Counted from the stretch's first letter, positions 7,297 through 16,244 are shown. The stretch is DNA of 16,704 nt from Eggerthella sp. CAG:368 (GCA_000434775.1 FR895464.1:10680-27383), one strand, 5' to 3'. A program made the numbers and translations. The notes: generated by a model from the letters alone, not told the origin.

Positions 7297-8934
7297 ATGT
7301 TTAATTCAGATAAAAAGACATCTCGACGTAGTAAACCTCGTCGTCGAGACGCATCCGCGGGGGGTACCGCGGATGTTTATTCGCAGCGCTCCAACAGAAG
7401 AGCGGACGTTCAGAATCAGCGCAAGCGTTCGTCGGCGCGTTCTTTTGAGCGCTCTGCTTACGGTTCAGGTAACGACTCGTATAGAGCGCAAGCTTCTCAA
7501 GGGTATGGGCGCGTTAGCTCTGCAGTGCCAATGACGGGCGAAGAAGCTCGTTTTTCTCGTAATGCGAATTCTCAAGAATATGTTCGGATTCAGAAACTCA
7601 AAAGAAAGAAGAGCCGTCGTAAGAAAGTGCTTCTCATTTGTCTTTTGGTTGTGGCCGTGCTTGCCTTAGGTGGCGTTGGTGCTGCATGGGCGTATTATTC
7701 TTCTATTGAGGGGTCGCTTCACAAAAACGTTGACGACGATCTTATGAATTCGTTGGCGGTAAGTGATTCCCCTTCAGATCCATTCTATATGTTGCTCATT
7801 GGGTCTGATAAATCTGAAGATCGTGACGATTCGGGCGAATTTGGCGACACATATCGAACCGACTCTATGATCTTGGTTCGTGTTGATCCGAAGGAAAAAA
7901 AGGTCGCAATGATCTCTATTCCTCGCGATACGAAGGTAAATATCCCTGGATATGGTTACCAAAAAATCAATGCAGCATACGCCTTCGGTGGTGCAGCTGG
8001 AGCTGTTGATGCGGTTTCGAACCTTGCGGGTGTAAAGATTAATCACTATGCCGAAGTAGATTTTGATGGTTTTAGAGCGGTAGTTGATGCGCTCGGCGGT
8101 ATTGATGTTGATGTCCCTATGGAAATCAATGACCCCGAAGCAGGAGGTCATGTTGACGCTGGCCTTCATACGCTCAGCGGTGAAGAGGCTCTTATTTTGG
8201 CGCGTTCCCGTCATACGTACGATGATTATGGTTCAGGCGACAATATGCGTGCGGCAAATCAACGTTTGATTCTGTCGGCAATTGTGAAGAAGGTTATGTC
8301 TTCTGATATTGGTACGTTGACCAGCACTGTTAGCACCTTGGCGAACTACGTTACAACCGACTTTAGTGTGGCAAGCATTGTGGGTCTTGCGCAAAACCTA
8401 CAGGGTATTGATACCGATAACAGTGCTTATACGGCATCTGTCCCCACCACCTCTTCTTATGAGGATGACATTTGGTGGGAGGTTGTAGATGAAGCTGCAT
8501 GGAAGACTATGATGAAACGTGTTGACCAAGGTCTTTCTCCTACCGAGGAAACGGTTATTGACCAGGTAACGGGCGTCGTTCTTTCCACGGCAGGTGATGG
8601 TGGGTCTGAATCTTCCTCATCGCATAGTAGTAAGTCGAACTCATCCTCCTCTTCGCTGAAAGGTGTTCAAGTTTCAGTGAAGAATGGCAGTGGAATTTCT
8701 GGTTGCGCAAGTGAGGCAGCAGCAAAGCTAACGCCACTTGGTGCAGTTGCTGAAACGGGTAATGCTGACGACTATAACTACACTACAACGTTGGTAATTT
8801 ATGATCAGTCAAGTCAAGCGAGCACCGCGCAAGCAATCGTTGATGCGCTAGGTGTGGGCAAGGCTATTCAGAACGATGGGTCATATTCCTTCAGCGGAGA
8901 TATCTTAGTGGTAGTAGGGCACGACTGGGCGTAA
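7297..8934 (+). CDS. LytR-CpsA-Psr (LCP) family cell-wall glycopolymer transferase with LytR_C domain
   Basis: LCP enzymes transfer undecaprenyl-phosphate-linked glycopolymers onto peptidoglycan outside the membrane. The 545-residue protein has a long basic, Ser/Arg-rich cytoplasmic tail (1-110), one transmembrane helix (111-133) and the LCP catalytic domain (about 161-335). LCP motifs are LLIGSDK (166-172), YRTDSMILV (R187, D189), SIPRDTKV (R210, D211), KINAAYAFGG and LARSRH (301-306). A serine-rich linker (437-453) leads to a C-terminal LytR_C domain (about 456-543; VSVKNGSGISG). The topology is cytoplasmic N-terminus with the bulk outside. The start ATG has TTAGGA about ten bases upstream. 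It follows murT-gatD, another wall gene, after 140 bp and may be partly co-transcribed; it ends at a strong terminator. Which polymer it attaches is not visible here. Confidence 0.92.
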   Translation: MFNSDKKTSRRSKPRRRDASAGGTADVYSQRSNRRADVQNQRKRSSARSFERSAYGSGNDSYRAQASQGYGRVSSAVPMTGEEARFSRNANSQEYVRIQKLKRKKSRRKKVLLICLLVVAVLALGGVGAAWAYYSSIEGSLHKNVDDDLMNSLAVSDSPSDPFYMLLIGSDKSEDRDDSGEFGDTYRTDSMILVRVDPKEKKVAMISIPRDTKVNIPGYGYQKINAAYAFGGAAGAVDAVSNLAGVKINHYAEVDFDGFRAVVDALGGIDVDVPMEINDPEAGGHVDAGLHTLSGEEALILARSRHTYDDYGSGDNMRAANQRLILSAIVKKVMSSDIGTLTSTVSTLANYVTTDFSVASIVGLAQNLQGIDTDNSAYTASVPTTSSYEDDIWWEVVDEAAWKTMMKRVDQGLSPTEETVIDQVTGVVLSTAGDGGSESSSSHSSKSNSSSSSLKGVQVSVKNGSGISGCASEAAAKLTPLGAVAETGNADDYNYTTTLVIYDQSSQASTAQAIVDALGVGKAIQNDGSYSFSGDILVVVGHDWA

Positions 8935-8956
8935 CCTCTTCCCATATATCTAAATC

Positions 8957-8993
8957 AAAATGCTGCAGTCTTTTTACGGTTGCAGCATTTTTT
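8957..8993 (+). terminator. Strong intrinsic terminator after the LCP gene
   Basis: AAAATGCTGCA (8957-8967) pairs with TGCAGCATTTT (8981-8991) around a 13-nt loop, and the run of six T continues to 8993. This is a classical Rho-independent terminator 22 bases after the LCP stop codon. Confidence 0.9.
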
Positions 8994-9032
8994 GGTTTCT
9001 AGCTACCCTAGTAATAAATTGGTTTATAGAAC

Positions 9033-9076
9033 ACAAAAGCTCTGTATTCAAAAAGAAATACATTTTCAGAGCCTTT
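9033..9076 (-). terminator. Probable terminator after rlmH
   Basis: On the minus strand the core stem GCTCTG/CAGAGC (9039-9044 with 9067-9072) is extended inside by a bulged GTATTTC/GAATAC pairing. It is followed by TTTTGTGTTCT. It lies about 40 bases past the rlmH stop, where a terminator for that gene is expected. Confidence 0.5.
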
Positions 9077-9115
9077 GTATTGTTGGAATATTAGATTAGG
9101 ATGGTTTTTCTATTC

Positions 9116-9559
9116 CTACTTGTGATAAGGTTCACTTTTCGAAATTTTGAAAGCACGGTATATTTGCTCGAGCAATACTACACGCGCTAAGTTGTGGGGC
9201 AGCGTAATGGGCCCGAAGCTTATGCGTTCGGTCGCTCGTTTTTTGATTTCGTCTGTTACTCCGTCACTTCCCCCAATCACAAAAACAAGATGGCTGTGCC
9301 CTGAAAGAGCGTAGGCGTCAATTTTTTGAGAAAGAGCTTCGCTTGAGGTTGCTTTCCCTTTTATGTCGAGGAGCAATAAGGGGGCTTTTTCAGGAAGAGC
9401 AGTAATGAGCGCTTGAGCTTCTTTTTCTTTTGAGGAGTCAGGCACTTCTTTAACTGAAACATTAGCGTATCCCTCGAGACGTTTGAGGTATTCAGCGCAC
9501 GCGTCCTTCCAAAATTTCTCTTTGAGTTTCCCAACAGCGATAACGGATATTTTTATCAT
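9116..9559 (-). CDS. rlmH: 23S rRNA (pseudouridine1915-N3)-methyltransferase RlmH
   Basis: RlmH is a small SPOUT-class methyltransferase that methylates pseudouridine 1915 in helix 69 of 23S rRNA on assembled ribosomes, using S-adenosylmethionine. The 147-residue length is slightly below the usual 155-160. Signature elements are all present: LDIKGKATSSE (64-74), the cofactor-binding VIGGSDG (94-100), and PHNLARVVLLEQIYRA (121-136) forming the trefoil knot, with the invariant terminal PYHK (144-147). It is cytoplasmic. It stands alone on the minus strand between two plus-strand units, with its own probable terminator. The ATG follows GAGG at a rather long spacing (about 12 bases), so initiation may be modest. 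Confidence 0.95.
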   Translation of the reverse strand: MIKISVIAVGKLKEKFWKDACAEYLKRLEGYANVSVKEVPDSSKEKEAQALITALPEKAPLLLLDIKGKATSSEALSQKIDAYALSGHSHLVFVIGGSDGVTDEIKKRATERISFGPITLPHNLARVVLLEQIYRAFKISKSEPYHK

Positions 9560-9622
9560 TGAAATTTCTAACCTCAGGGTGAATGCCTTGTAAAGAAGGT
9601 ATGATTAAAGCGATTACTTCCA

Positions 9623-9643
9623 TGTGTGAAGGGTGGCCACACA
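9623..9643. promoter_or_regulatory. Inverted repeat upstream of the MMPL gene (candidate operator)
   Basis: TGTGTG and CACACA are perfect 6-bp arms with a 9-nt spacer, and a GTGGCCAC palindrome overlaps the right arm. The repeat is centred about 60 bp before the MMPL start codon in the 134-bp gap to rlmH, a position suited to a repressor. No regulator gene is adjacent, so the role is a guess. Confidence 0.25.
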
Positions 9644-9693
9644 ACTAGGCAGCAACTTTGCCCGCTAAGTAATTGTAGAGGATAGAGCATCAT

Positions 9694-11823
9694 ATGAGGG
9701 AATTGATCGATAAACTCTTCAGGGACGCATTGAACCATCGAAAAGTGGTTCTTGTTTTTGTGGCTATTTTCTTGGTTGCTTCTGCTCTTTGCATCCCTGC
9801 AGTAAAGATTAATTATCAGTTCTCTGATTATCTTCCTGAAAGTTCACCCTCAACGCAAGCTTTGCGCACCTTAGAAAGCGCCTTTGATGCGCCTGTCCCT
9901 AATTCTCGCGTGTACGTCGAGGGTATATCGCTTGTGCAGGCGAAAGAGCTGAGCGATCAGTTCGAGCAGATTGATGGCGTAAAAGAGGTTTTGTGGCTCG
10001 GGAATATCGTAGATACCTCTGTGCCCCTTGCAACATATGACACTGATACGGTTTCTGCCTGGAAGGCAGATGACGGCTATCTGTATCAGATTGCCCTTGA
10101 TACTTCCAAAGCGGTTTCTGCTATGGATGAGCTTAGAATCAGCGCGGAAGCCACAGGCGCGAGCGAAGTTGCTCTTGCAGGTGAGGCTATCAATACAGCG
10201 GTTGCCCAAGGGTCTTCCGACTTTGAAATCCAGCTCATTTTAGTGATGGCAGTCATTGTTATTTTGGGGTTGTTGTTACTGACGAGCGAGGCATGGTTTG
10301 AGCCCGTTTTGTTTTTAGCAGTTATCGGCATATCCATTGTGTTTAACTTGGGTACAAACATTATTTTTGGCGAGATTTCTTTCATCACGCAAATGTGTGC
10401 GGCTATTTTGCAGCTTGCAGTTTCTATGGATTACGGCATTGTTATGCTTCATGCCTATCGTGGCTTCAAAGATGAAGGATTGAGTTCGTTTGAAGCGGCT
10501 GTGTCAGCTATGCATAAAGCTGCATCGGTTATTGCTTCGTCGGCAGCCACGACTTTTTTCGGTTTTTTGTCGTTGTGCGTGATGTCATTTTTAATCGGCG
10601 CCGATATGGGCGTGGTTCTAGCAAAAGGTATTGTTTTCAGCTTTTTGTCGGTGCTGTTTATTCTTCCTATTTTGGTTTTGGCATCCGAAAAAATTCTCAA
10701 TAAAACAGCGCATCGTAAATTTCTTCCTTCGTTCGATGTTTTTGCAAAGTGGTGTATGAGAATCGCGGTTCCGTTCACTATCATTACGGCGCTCATTATG
10801 GTGCCAGCTTATCTTGCTCAAAAGCAGCCAAATTTTGTGTACGGTGCGAGTGGTTTCGTTGAGCCAGGAAGTCAGCTTTATGAAGAAACAGCAACGATTG
10901 ATGCAAAGTTTGGAGCGGCTGAGCAATGGGTCGTGCTTGTTCCTACCGGTTCGTGGGGAAATGAAAAGGCCTTTGCCTCCGCGTTGGAAAACTTGCCAGG
11001 TATCTCAAGTGTAACGTCGTATGCTTCGAGTGTTTCTGAACGCATTCCGACTGATTTTGTCCCCGAAGAGAGCCTCTCTCAGCTTATATCGGGAGAGTAT
11101 TCACGTCTGATCATTTCGACGAACGTTGAGGGGGAAAGTGATGAAACTTTCGCGCTCGTTCAGCAGGTGCGCGATTTAGCGGATGAATACTATCCCGGTC
11201 AAGCCCATTTGGTTGGTTCTTCAGTGACGTCTTACGATATGTCACTTGTGGTAAACGATGACTCATTCAAGGTACAACTAGCTTCTATCCTTGCCATTGG
11301 TATTGTGCTCTTGTTTATGTTTAGAAGTTTGAGCATTCCGCTGATGTTGCTTATTGCCATTGAGTCATCCATCTGGGTAAACGTGGCTATTCCTTATTTC
11401 ATGGGAACGGAAATTCAATATATTGGTTACCTCATTATCAGTGCGATTATGCTCGGTGCAACGGTTGACTACACCATTATTCTGTCCAAAGCCTACTTGG
11501 ATCACCGAAAACATCTGAACAAAAAGCCCGCTATGCTGGCGGCTATTTCGGAATCGGCCATCACTATTCTTACTTCTGCAACCATCCTTACGCTTTGCGG
11601 AATGTTTATCGGGCTTATTTCGAGTAATGGCGTCATTGCTGGGCTGGGAACACTTATCGGTCGCGGTGCTTTTATTGCAGCGCTTAATACATTCTTGTTC
11701 TTGCCAATCATGTTTATGATTTTTGACAAAGTGGTAGAGAAAACCACGTGGAAAGCGCATTTTTATCACAACAAGCATGGCGATAGTGGTAAAAGCCTTC
11801 GTCTTGCTTCGGATGAGGAGTAG
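9694..11823 (+). CDS. MMPL/RND-family membrane transporter (HAE3-like)
   Basis: This 709-residue polytopic protein has the duplicated RND layout. Helix 1 is at about 18-38, followed by an external domain (40-175) and a bundle of helices (178-335). The second half repeats this with a helix near 355-375, an external domain (about 377-525) and a final bundle (527-680). Each half has the membrane-embedded acidic motif of proton-driven RND pumps: SMDYGIV (D246) and TVDYTII (D592). The family exports lipids, hydrophobic compounds or drugs in exchange for protons; the cargo cannot be told from sequence. The cytoplasmic tail is short and charged. The ATG follows AGAGGA (9677-9682). The next gene starts four bases after its stop, with its ribosome site inside the last MMPL codons, so the two products are probably made together and act as a unit. 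Confidence 0.88.
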   Translation: MRELIDKLFRDALNHRKVVLVFVAIFLVASALCIPAVKINYQFSDYLPESSPSTQALRTLESAFDAPVPNSRVYVEGISLVQAKELSDQFEQIDGVKEVLWLGNIVDTSVPLATYDTDTVSAWKADDGYLYQIALDTSKAVSAMDELRISAEATGASEVALAGEAINTAVAQGSSDFEIQLILVMAVIVILGLLLLTSEAWFEPVLFLAVIGISIVFNLGTNIIFGEISFITQMCAAILQLAVSMDYGIVMLHAYRGFKDEGLSSFEAAVSAMHKAASVIASSAATTFFGFLSLCVMSFLIGADMGVVLAKGIVFSFLSVLFILPILVLASEKILNKTAHRKFLPSFDVFAKWCMRIAVPFTIITALIMVPAYLAQKQPNFVYGASGFVEPGSQLYEETATIDAKFGAAEQWVVLVPTGSWGNEKAFASALENLPGISSVTSYASSVSERIPTDFVPEESLSQLISGEYSRLIISTNVEGESDETFALVQQVRDLADEYYPGQAHLVGSSVTSYDMSLVVNDDSFKVQLASILAIGIVLLFMFRSLSIPLMLLIAIESSIWVNVAIPYFMGTEIQYIGYLIISAIMLGATVDYTIILSKAYLDHRKHLNKKPAMLAAISESAITILTSATILTLCGMFIGLISSNGVIAGLGTLIGRGAFIAALNTFLFLPIMFMIFDKVVEKTTWKAHFYHNKHGDSGKSLRLASDEE

Positions 11824-11827
11824 AACA

Positions 11828-13435
11828 ATGGAGCACCGTTCTTTACGTTTTTGGATAGCTTCAACTATAGGGGCACTGTTTATTGCTGCGGCGCTTATTG
11901 TTTGCGCGGTTACACCTCGTTTGTCGCTTGCCAGTGCTTCAGGTGATACGAACGGAAAGGGTGCGATAGTATCCTCCCAAACGAATGCCGCTCAAGCTGT
12001 CGCTTATGATGGCACCGCTCAGAAGCAGGAAGTAATATATGCAAAATTGTCTTCTGTAGGCAATCCCCAATCGTTGTATGCGGTAAACACCTTCCAGTCG
12101 AGCGAGGGTTGTTCTATCTCCGATAAAACCATTAAAGACTATGGGGAATATACCCAGGTAATCAATCTAACCGACGGTTCTGCTCTTAAGCAGGAATCGG
12201 ATGGAATTCTTTTCAAGACCGAAGAAAAGAGCTTTTCCTACCAGGGAAACATGGCCACAACTGAACTTCCTTGGATTATTTCATTTGAGTATTGTTTGAA
12301 CGGCGAAAAGGTTGCGGCATCTGATTTGGCGGGTAAAAGTGGACAACTTGAACTTGTCATGACCACAAAGAAAAACGATGCCGTTGATGCTACCTACTTC
12401 GACAACTATGTTATTCAAGCAACGTGTAACCTGCCCATGGATAAGGCGGAAAACGTAAAGACGGAAGACGGTTCAATTGCGCTTTCGGGTTCGAATGTAG
12501 CGGTGAATTTTATGGTGCTGCCGGGCAAAGACACAACCTGCACGCTTACGGCTGACATCAACAATTTTGAAATGGATAGCATAAGTATCGCTGCCGTTCC
12601 TTTGTCTATGAATATTGGTTCCATTGATTCTTCAGGAATGATCTCTAATTTTGATCAGCTTATCAGTGGCACGAAGGCTCTTGCAGAGGGAAGCAAGAGT
12701 TTGGAGCAGGGTGCATCACAGCTCGCTTCTGGCGCGCGCGAGTTGGATTCAGGGATTCAGCAGCTCAATGCTCAGGCTCAAACAATTTCGGGTGGGCTTA
12801 CAGAATATACCTCAAATGTGAATCAGATTAACTCGAATTTGACTGCCATTATCGGAAAGATTAAAGAGCAGAGCGGTTCCTTGAATGCTTTTAATGAAGC
12901 GCTCAAAAATATGAGTCCTTCTGAAAAAACTGCCTTAGAAACCCAATTGGGTTTGCCTTCAGGAACGCTTGATGCGATACAGACTTCCCTCGGTGAAATG
13001 TCTACCTACATTGGCCAGCTCGATGAAGCCGAAAAGGGTCTTGCGCAATTAAGCCAGGCGGGAAGCGATTTATCGTCTGGTATGGAGCAATATGCTCAAG
13101 GCATGAATTCACTTGCTAATTCCAGTGGTGCGCTTGTTACGGGCACCGATGAACTTTCGCAAGGTGCTTCGTCGTTAGCGTCGGGGACGAGTGAGCTCAG
13201 TACGCAATCGCAAGGAATTCCTTCTCGCATTCAAAGTGAAATAGACGCGATGCTTTCTGAATTTGATAAGTCTGACTATAAGCCACTAAGTTTTACGAGT
13301 TCGAAAAATACGAATGCTACACTGGTTCAATTCGTCATGACAACGGAGGCCATCAAAGCGCCTCAGCCCGAAAAGGTAATAGTCGAGGAAGAGGAATTGT
13401 CGATCGTCGACCGATTCTTTGCGCTCTTCTCATGA
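11828..13435 (+). CDS. Exported YhgE/Pip-like heptad-repeat protein, partner of the MMPL transporter
   Basis: The 535-residue product has an N-terminal hydrophobic segment (about 9-28) that could be a signal peptide or single anchor, then a long extracellular region. Leu-x-x-Gly heptads (LAEGSKSLEQGASQLASG, 285-302, and again at 410-460: LSSGME, LANSSGAL, LSQGASSLASG) are the hallmark of the YhgE/Pip repeat family and predict long alpha-helical coiled coils. Unlike full YhgE/Pip proteins, no C-terminal membrane bundle is present; the tail is acidic then ends FFALFS. An upstream in-frame ATG (11777) lies inside the MMPL gene. ATG 11828 is preferred because GAGGAG (11815-11820) sits seven bases before it and a hydrophobic leader follows. 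It is coupled to the MMPL gene and is probably an accessory or periplasm-like bridging subunit. No enzyme motif is seen. Confidence 0.8.
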   Translation: MEHRSLRFWIASTIGALFIAAALIVCAVTPRLSLASASGDTNGKGAIVSSQTNAAQAVAYDGTAQKQEVIYAKLSSVGNPQSLYAVNTFQSSEGCSISDKTIKDYGEYTQVINLTDGSALKQESDGILFKTEEKSFSYQGNMATTELPWIISFEYCLNGEKVAASDLAGKSGQLELVMTTKKNDAVDATYFDNYVIQATCNLPMDKAENVKTEDGSIALSGSNVAVNFMVLPGKDTTCTLTADINNFEMDSISIAAVPLSMNIGSIDSSGMISNFDQLISGTKALAEGSKSLEQGASQLASGARELDSGIQQLNAQAQTISGGLTEYTSNVNQINSNLTAIIGKIKEQSGSLNAFNEALKNMSPSEKTALETQLGLPSGTLDAIQTSLGEMSTYIGQLDEAEKGLAQLSQAGSDLSSGMEQYAQGMNSLANSSGALVTGTDELSQGASSLASGTSELSTQSQGIPSRIQSEIDAMLSEFDKSDYKPLSFTSSKNTNATLVQFVMTTEAIKAPQPEKVIVEEEELSIVDRFFALFS

Positions 13436-13455
13436 TCTCATTCGTATCGCGGCTT

Positions 13456-13484
13456 TTGCGCTACGGTGAACAGGGTATTATGAC
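13456..13484 (+). promoter_or_regulatory. Candidate promoter for lysA-hom
   Basis: TTGCGC (13456-13461) and TATGAC (13479-13484) have a 17-bp spacer, and an overlapping TATTAT (13476-13481) is an alternative -10 box. The match is moderate. It lies 43 bp before lysA in a 91-bp gap where no terminator for the preceding gene is visible, so read-through from the MMPL unit is also possible. Confidence 0.25.
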
Positions 13485-13526
13485 GATGAGAAAAAAGACC
13501 AGATTGAATTTTTTGAAAGAGGAATC

Positions 13527-14885
13527 ATGTCTCTTCCAGCAGCAAATCTTGATGCAAAACCAGACAACTTAACTACGATGGAGCTGGGCGAATGCCTTCC
13601 TATGACTGCCGAGGTAAAAGATGACCATCTTTTCATTGGTGGCGTTGATATGGTTGAGTTAGCCCATGAATACGGAACAGCTCTATATGTCTATGATCAG
13701 GCAGACCTTGAAAATCGTATGGAAACATACGTGAAGGCTTTCAAATCTCGCTATGAGAATTCCGATGTTATTTACGCAAGCAAAGCTTTCCTCAATAAGG
13801 CAGTAGCTCGTCTTGCGGCGCAGCACGGTCTTTGCTTAGATGTTTCCGGTGGTGGCGAACTTGCGGTAGCTCGTGCTGTTGGTTTTCCGATGGAAAAAGT
13901 GTTTGTGCATGGTAATAATAAAACCCCTCAGGAACTTAAGGAAGCTATTGAAGCAGGGGTTGGTCGCATTGTGGTTGATTCGCGCATTGAGCTTTCTCGT
14001 GTTTCTGCTATTGCCCAGAAACTGGGCGTGACTCAGGAAATATACATGCGCATTACTCCCGGCGTTGAGGCCGATACTCACGAATATATTCGCACAGGCT
14101 GTGAGGATTCTAAGTTTGGTTTTACTATGCGCGAAGATTTCGCTTTTAAGTGCGTTAAAGATGCACTCGAAGCACCAAACGTTCATCTTGCGGGGTTGCA
14201 CATGCATATTGGGTCGCAAATCTTTGCGCTCCATTCTTTTGGCGAAGCAATCGAAGTAATTGTTGAATTTGCTGCTCACATCAAGGAAACCTACGGCTAT
14301 GAAATTGATGAGATTGATGTTGGTGGCGGTTTGGGTATTGCCTACACTGCAGAGGATAAGCCAGCTTCTATCGATGATTTTGCCGAAGTCATTACGAGTG
14401 AAATGAAGGCTGCTTGCGCTAAGCACAATGTGAAAGAGCCTCGTCTTTTATGTGAGCCAGGTCGTAGCATGGTGGCAGTTCCTGGAGTTACGCTCTACAC
14501 TGTGGGTATTTTGAAAACACTTCCCGGAATTCGTAAGTATGTTGCCATTGACGGAGGTATGTCCGACAACATTCGTACTGCTCTTTATCATGCTGATTAT
14601 GAGCCCGTTATTGCAAATAAGGCCGGTCAGCCCCGCGCTGAAATCGTAACGGTTTGCGGTAAACATTGTGAAAGCGGCGACGCTGTGGCGCTTGATAGAC
14701 CTATTCAGCACCCTGATATTGATGATATTCTGTGCGTTTTTGGAACGGGTGCGTATTGTCACTCCATGTCAAGCAATTACAACGGTCAGCCTCGTCCTGG
14801 CATTGTCTTCGTTAAGGATGGTCAGGCTCGGTTGGTAACGCGTCGCGAAACGTATGACGATCTCATGGCATGCGATGTTGACTAA
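13527..14885 (+). CDS. lysA: Diaminopimelate decarboxylase
   Basis: LysA removes CO2 from meso-diaminopimelate to give L-lysine, the last step of the lysine pathway, using pyridoxal phosphate. The 452-residue chain is a fold-type III decarboxylase: the PLP lysine K86 in YASKAF, HIGSQ (227-231), glycine loop VGGGLG (265-270), EPGRS (310-314) and the active-site cysteine C381 in GKHCESGD at the dimer interface. Y410 in GTGAY is the usual aromatic partner. About 30 extra N-terminal residues precede the standard fold, but AGAGG four to six bases before ATG 13527 supports this start. It is followed after 72 bases by hom, another aspartate-family gene, most likely in the same transcript. The enzyme drains diaminopimelate, which is also a peptidoglycan precursor in many bacteria. 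No lysine riboswitch or T-box fits in the short upstream gap. Confidence 0.96.
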   Translation: MSLPAANLDAKPDNLTTMELGECLPMTAEVKDDHLFIGGVDMVELAHEYGTALYVYDQADLENRMETYVKAFKSRYENSDVIYASKAFLNKAVARLAAQHGLCLDVSGGGELAVARAVGFPMEKVFVHGNNKTPQELKEAIEAGVGRIVVDSRIELSRVSAIAQKLGVTQEIYMRITPGVEADTHEYIRTGCEDSKFGFTMREDFAFKCVKDALEAPNVHLAGLHMHIGSQIFALHSFGEAIEVIVEFAAHIKETYGYEIDEIDVGGGLGIAYTAEDKPASIDDFAEVITSEMKAACAKHNVKEPRLLCEPGRSMVAVPGVTLYTVGILKTLPGIRKYVAIDGGMSDNIRTALYHADYEPVIANKAGQPRAEIVTVCGKHCESGDAVALDRPIQHPDIDDILCVFGTGAYCHSMSSNYNGQPRPGIVFVKDGQARLVTRRETYDDLMACDVD

Positions 14886-14957
14886 TGGCGGCCTTGTTTA
14901 TCGGTAGTGGTGGCGTTAGCTAATAACGAAAGGTAGCTCTCATAAGAAAGGAAACTT

Positions 14958-16244
14958 ATGACTGTCAAAATTGGTTTAGTTGGAACAGGCACGGTAGGCG
15001 GTGGCTGTCTTGACATCCTCGCTAACCACAAAGAGGATTTCAAGCGTCACTTTGGCGTTGATCTTGAGTTGGTTCGTGTGTGTTCGCGTAATCCCGAGCA
15101 GGCTATCGAGCATGGGGTAGAAAAAATATTCACTCAGGATTACACCGAAATTATTAATGACCCAGAAATTGATATTGTTATCGAGCTTATCGGCGGTACG
15201 GGCATCGCGAAGCAAGTTATTTTGGATGCCTTGAATGCAGGCAAACATGTAGTTACTGCTAACAAAGCGGTAATGGCTTCTGCTGGAGGAGAAGTACTCG
15301 GTCTTGCGCGCGAAAAAGAACTCGAAGTTGCTTTTGAAGCAAGTGTCGGTGGTGGTATTCCTATCATTCAGCCACTGAAACATGCGCTTATTGCTAACGA
15401 GATTTCAGGCATCATGGGCATTGTGAATGGTACAACGAACTACATGCTCACACGCATGGAGCAGGATGGCATGAGCTATGATGAAGCCTTGAAAGAGGCG
15501 CAAGAAAAAGGCTTTGCCGAAGCTGATCCGACGGCTGATGTTGATGGTTTTGATGCGGCGGCAAAAATTGCAATTCTTGCTTCTATTGCGTTTAACTCGC
15601 GTGTAACCATGGATGATGTTTACGCGGAAGGCATTCGTCGTATTTCGCCTGTTGACTTAGCTATGGCGCGTGATATGGGTTATGCCGTTAAGTTGGTTGC
15701 TCATGCTCACCGCACCGAAAAAGGAATCGGTGTTCGTGTTCATCCAACCATGATTCCTTCAGAGCATCAACTTGCAACGGTCAATGGGGTATTCAACGCT
15801 ATCTATGTTGTGGGAGATGCCGTTGGTGAAACTATGTTCTTCGGCGAAGGTGCTGGCTCTGGTCCTGCTGCAAGTGCTGTTATGGGCGATGTTTTAGAGG
15901 TTGCACGTCATATTCAGGCAGGTATTAAGCCCATTGTTGGTTGTACCTGTACCGATGTCGTTCCCATTCTTGAAATGGAGAATCTCAAAACAAAGTATTA
16001 CCTTCGCTTTGTTGTCGCTGATCGTAGTGGGGTTTTGGCTGCAACGGCGGACATTTTTGCCAAGTATGATGTTTCAGTTCAATCGGTCACACAGCGCGGA
16101 ACCAAAGCGCGTAATGAGGTTGATTTAGTATTCCTTACGCACACCGCCGAGGAGCGCAATCTTCGCAAAGTTATTGAAGAGATTCTCGCCCTTGATGGCG
16201 TAGTTGTTGGAGGAGAGCCTTCACTCGTTCGCGTTGAAGACTAG
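14958..16244 (+). CDS. hom: Homoserine dehydrogenase with C-terminal ACT domain
   Basis: The enzyme reduces aspartate semialdehyde to homoserine with NAD(P)H, the branch point toward threonine and methionine. The 428-residue protein has a Rossmann cofactor loop GLVGTGTVGGG (6-16), TANKAVMA (100-107), substrate-region NGTTNY (157-162), FAEADPTADVDGFDAAAK with the presumed catalytic lysine K203, and GEGAGSGPAAS (296-306). Residues about 345-420 form an ACT domain (YLRFVVADRSGVLA...), the usual site for feedback control by threonine. It is a stand-alone enzyme, not the aspartokinase fusion seen in enteric bacteria. Ribosome site AAAGGA lies five bases before the ATG. It follows lysA in the same direction. 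The usual companions thrC and thrB are not downstream; the next gene is convergent. Confidence 0.96.
   Translation: MTVKIGLVGTGTVGGGCLDILANHKEDFKRHFGVDLELVRVCSRNPEQAIEHGVEKIFTQDYTEIINDPEIDIVIELIGGTGIAKQVILDALNAGKHVVTANKAVMASAGGEVLGLAREKELEVAFEASVGGGIPIIQPLKHALIANEISGIMGIVNGTTNYMLTRMEQDGMSYDEALKEAQEKGFAEADPTADVDGFDAAAKIAILASIAFNSRVTMDDVYAEGIRRISPVDLAMARDMGYAVKLVAHAHRTEKGIGVRVHPTMIPSEHQLATVNGVFNAIYVVGDAVGETMFFGEGAGSGPAASAVMGDVLEVARHIQAGIKPIVGCTCTDVVPILEMENLKTKYYLRFVVADRSGVLAATADIFAKYDVSVQSVTQRGTKARNEVDLVFLTHTAEERNLRKVIEEILALDGVVVGGEPSLVRVED

Noticed and set aside
11777..11827. Upstream ATG for the YhgE/Pip-like protein, inside the MMPL gene.
   Set aside because: It would put 17 extra residues before the hydrophobic leader and ignores the GAGGAG site placed seven bases before ATG 11828.
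13436..13526. Lysine riboswitch or T-box before lysA.
   Set aside because: The gap is only 91 bp and shows none of the conserved elements. These leaders need roughly 150 bases or more.
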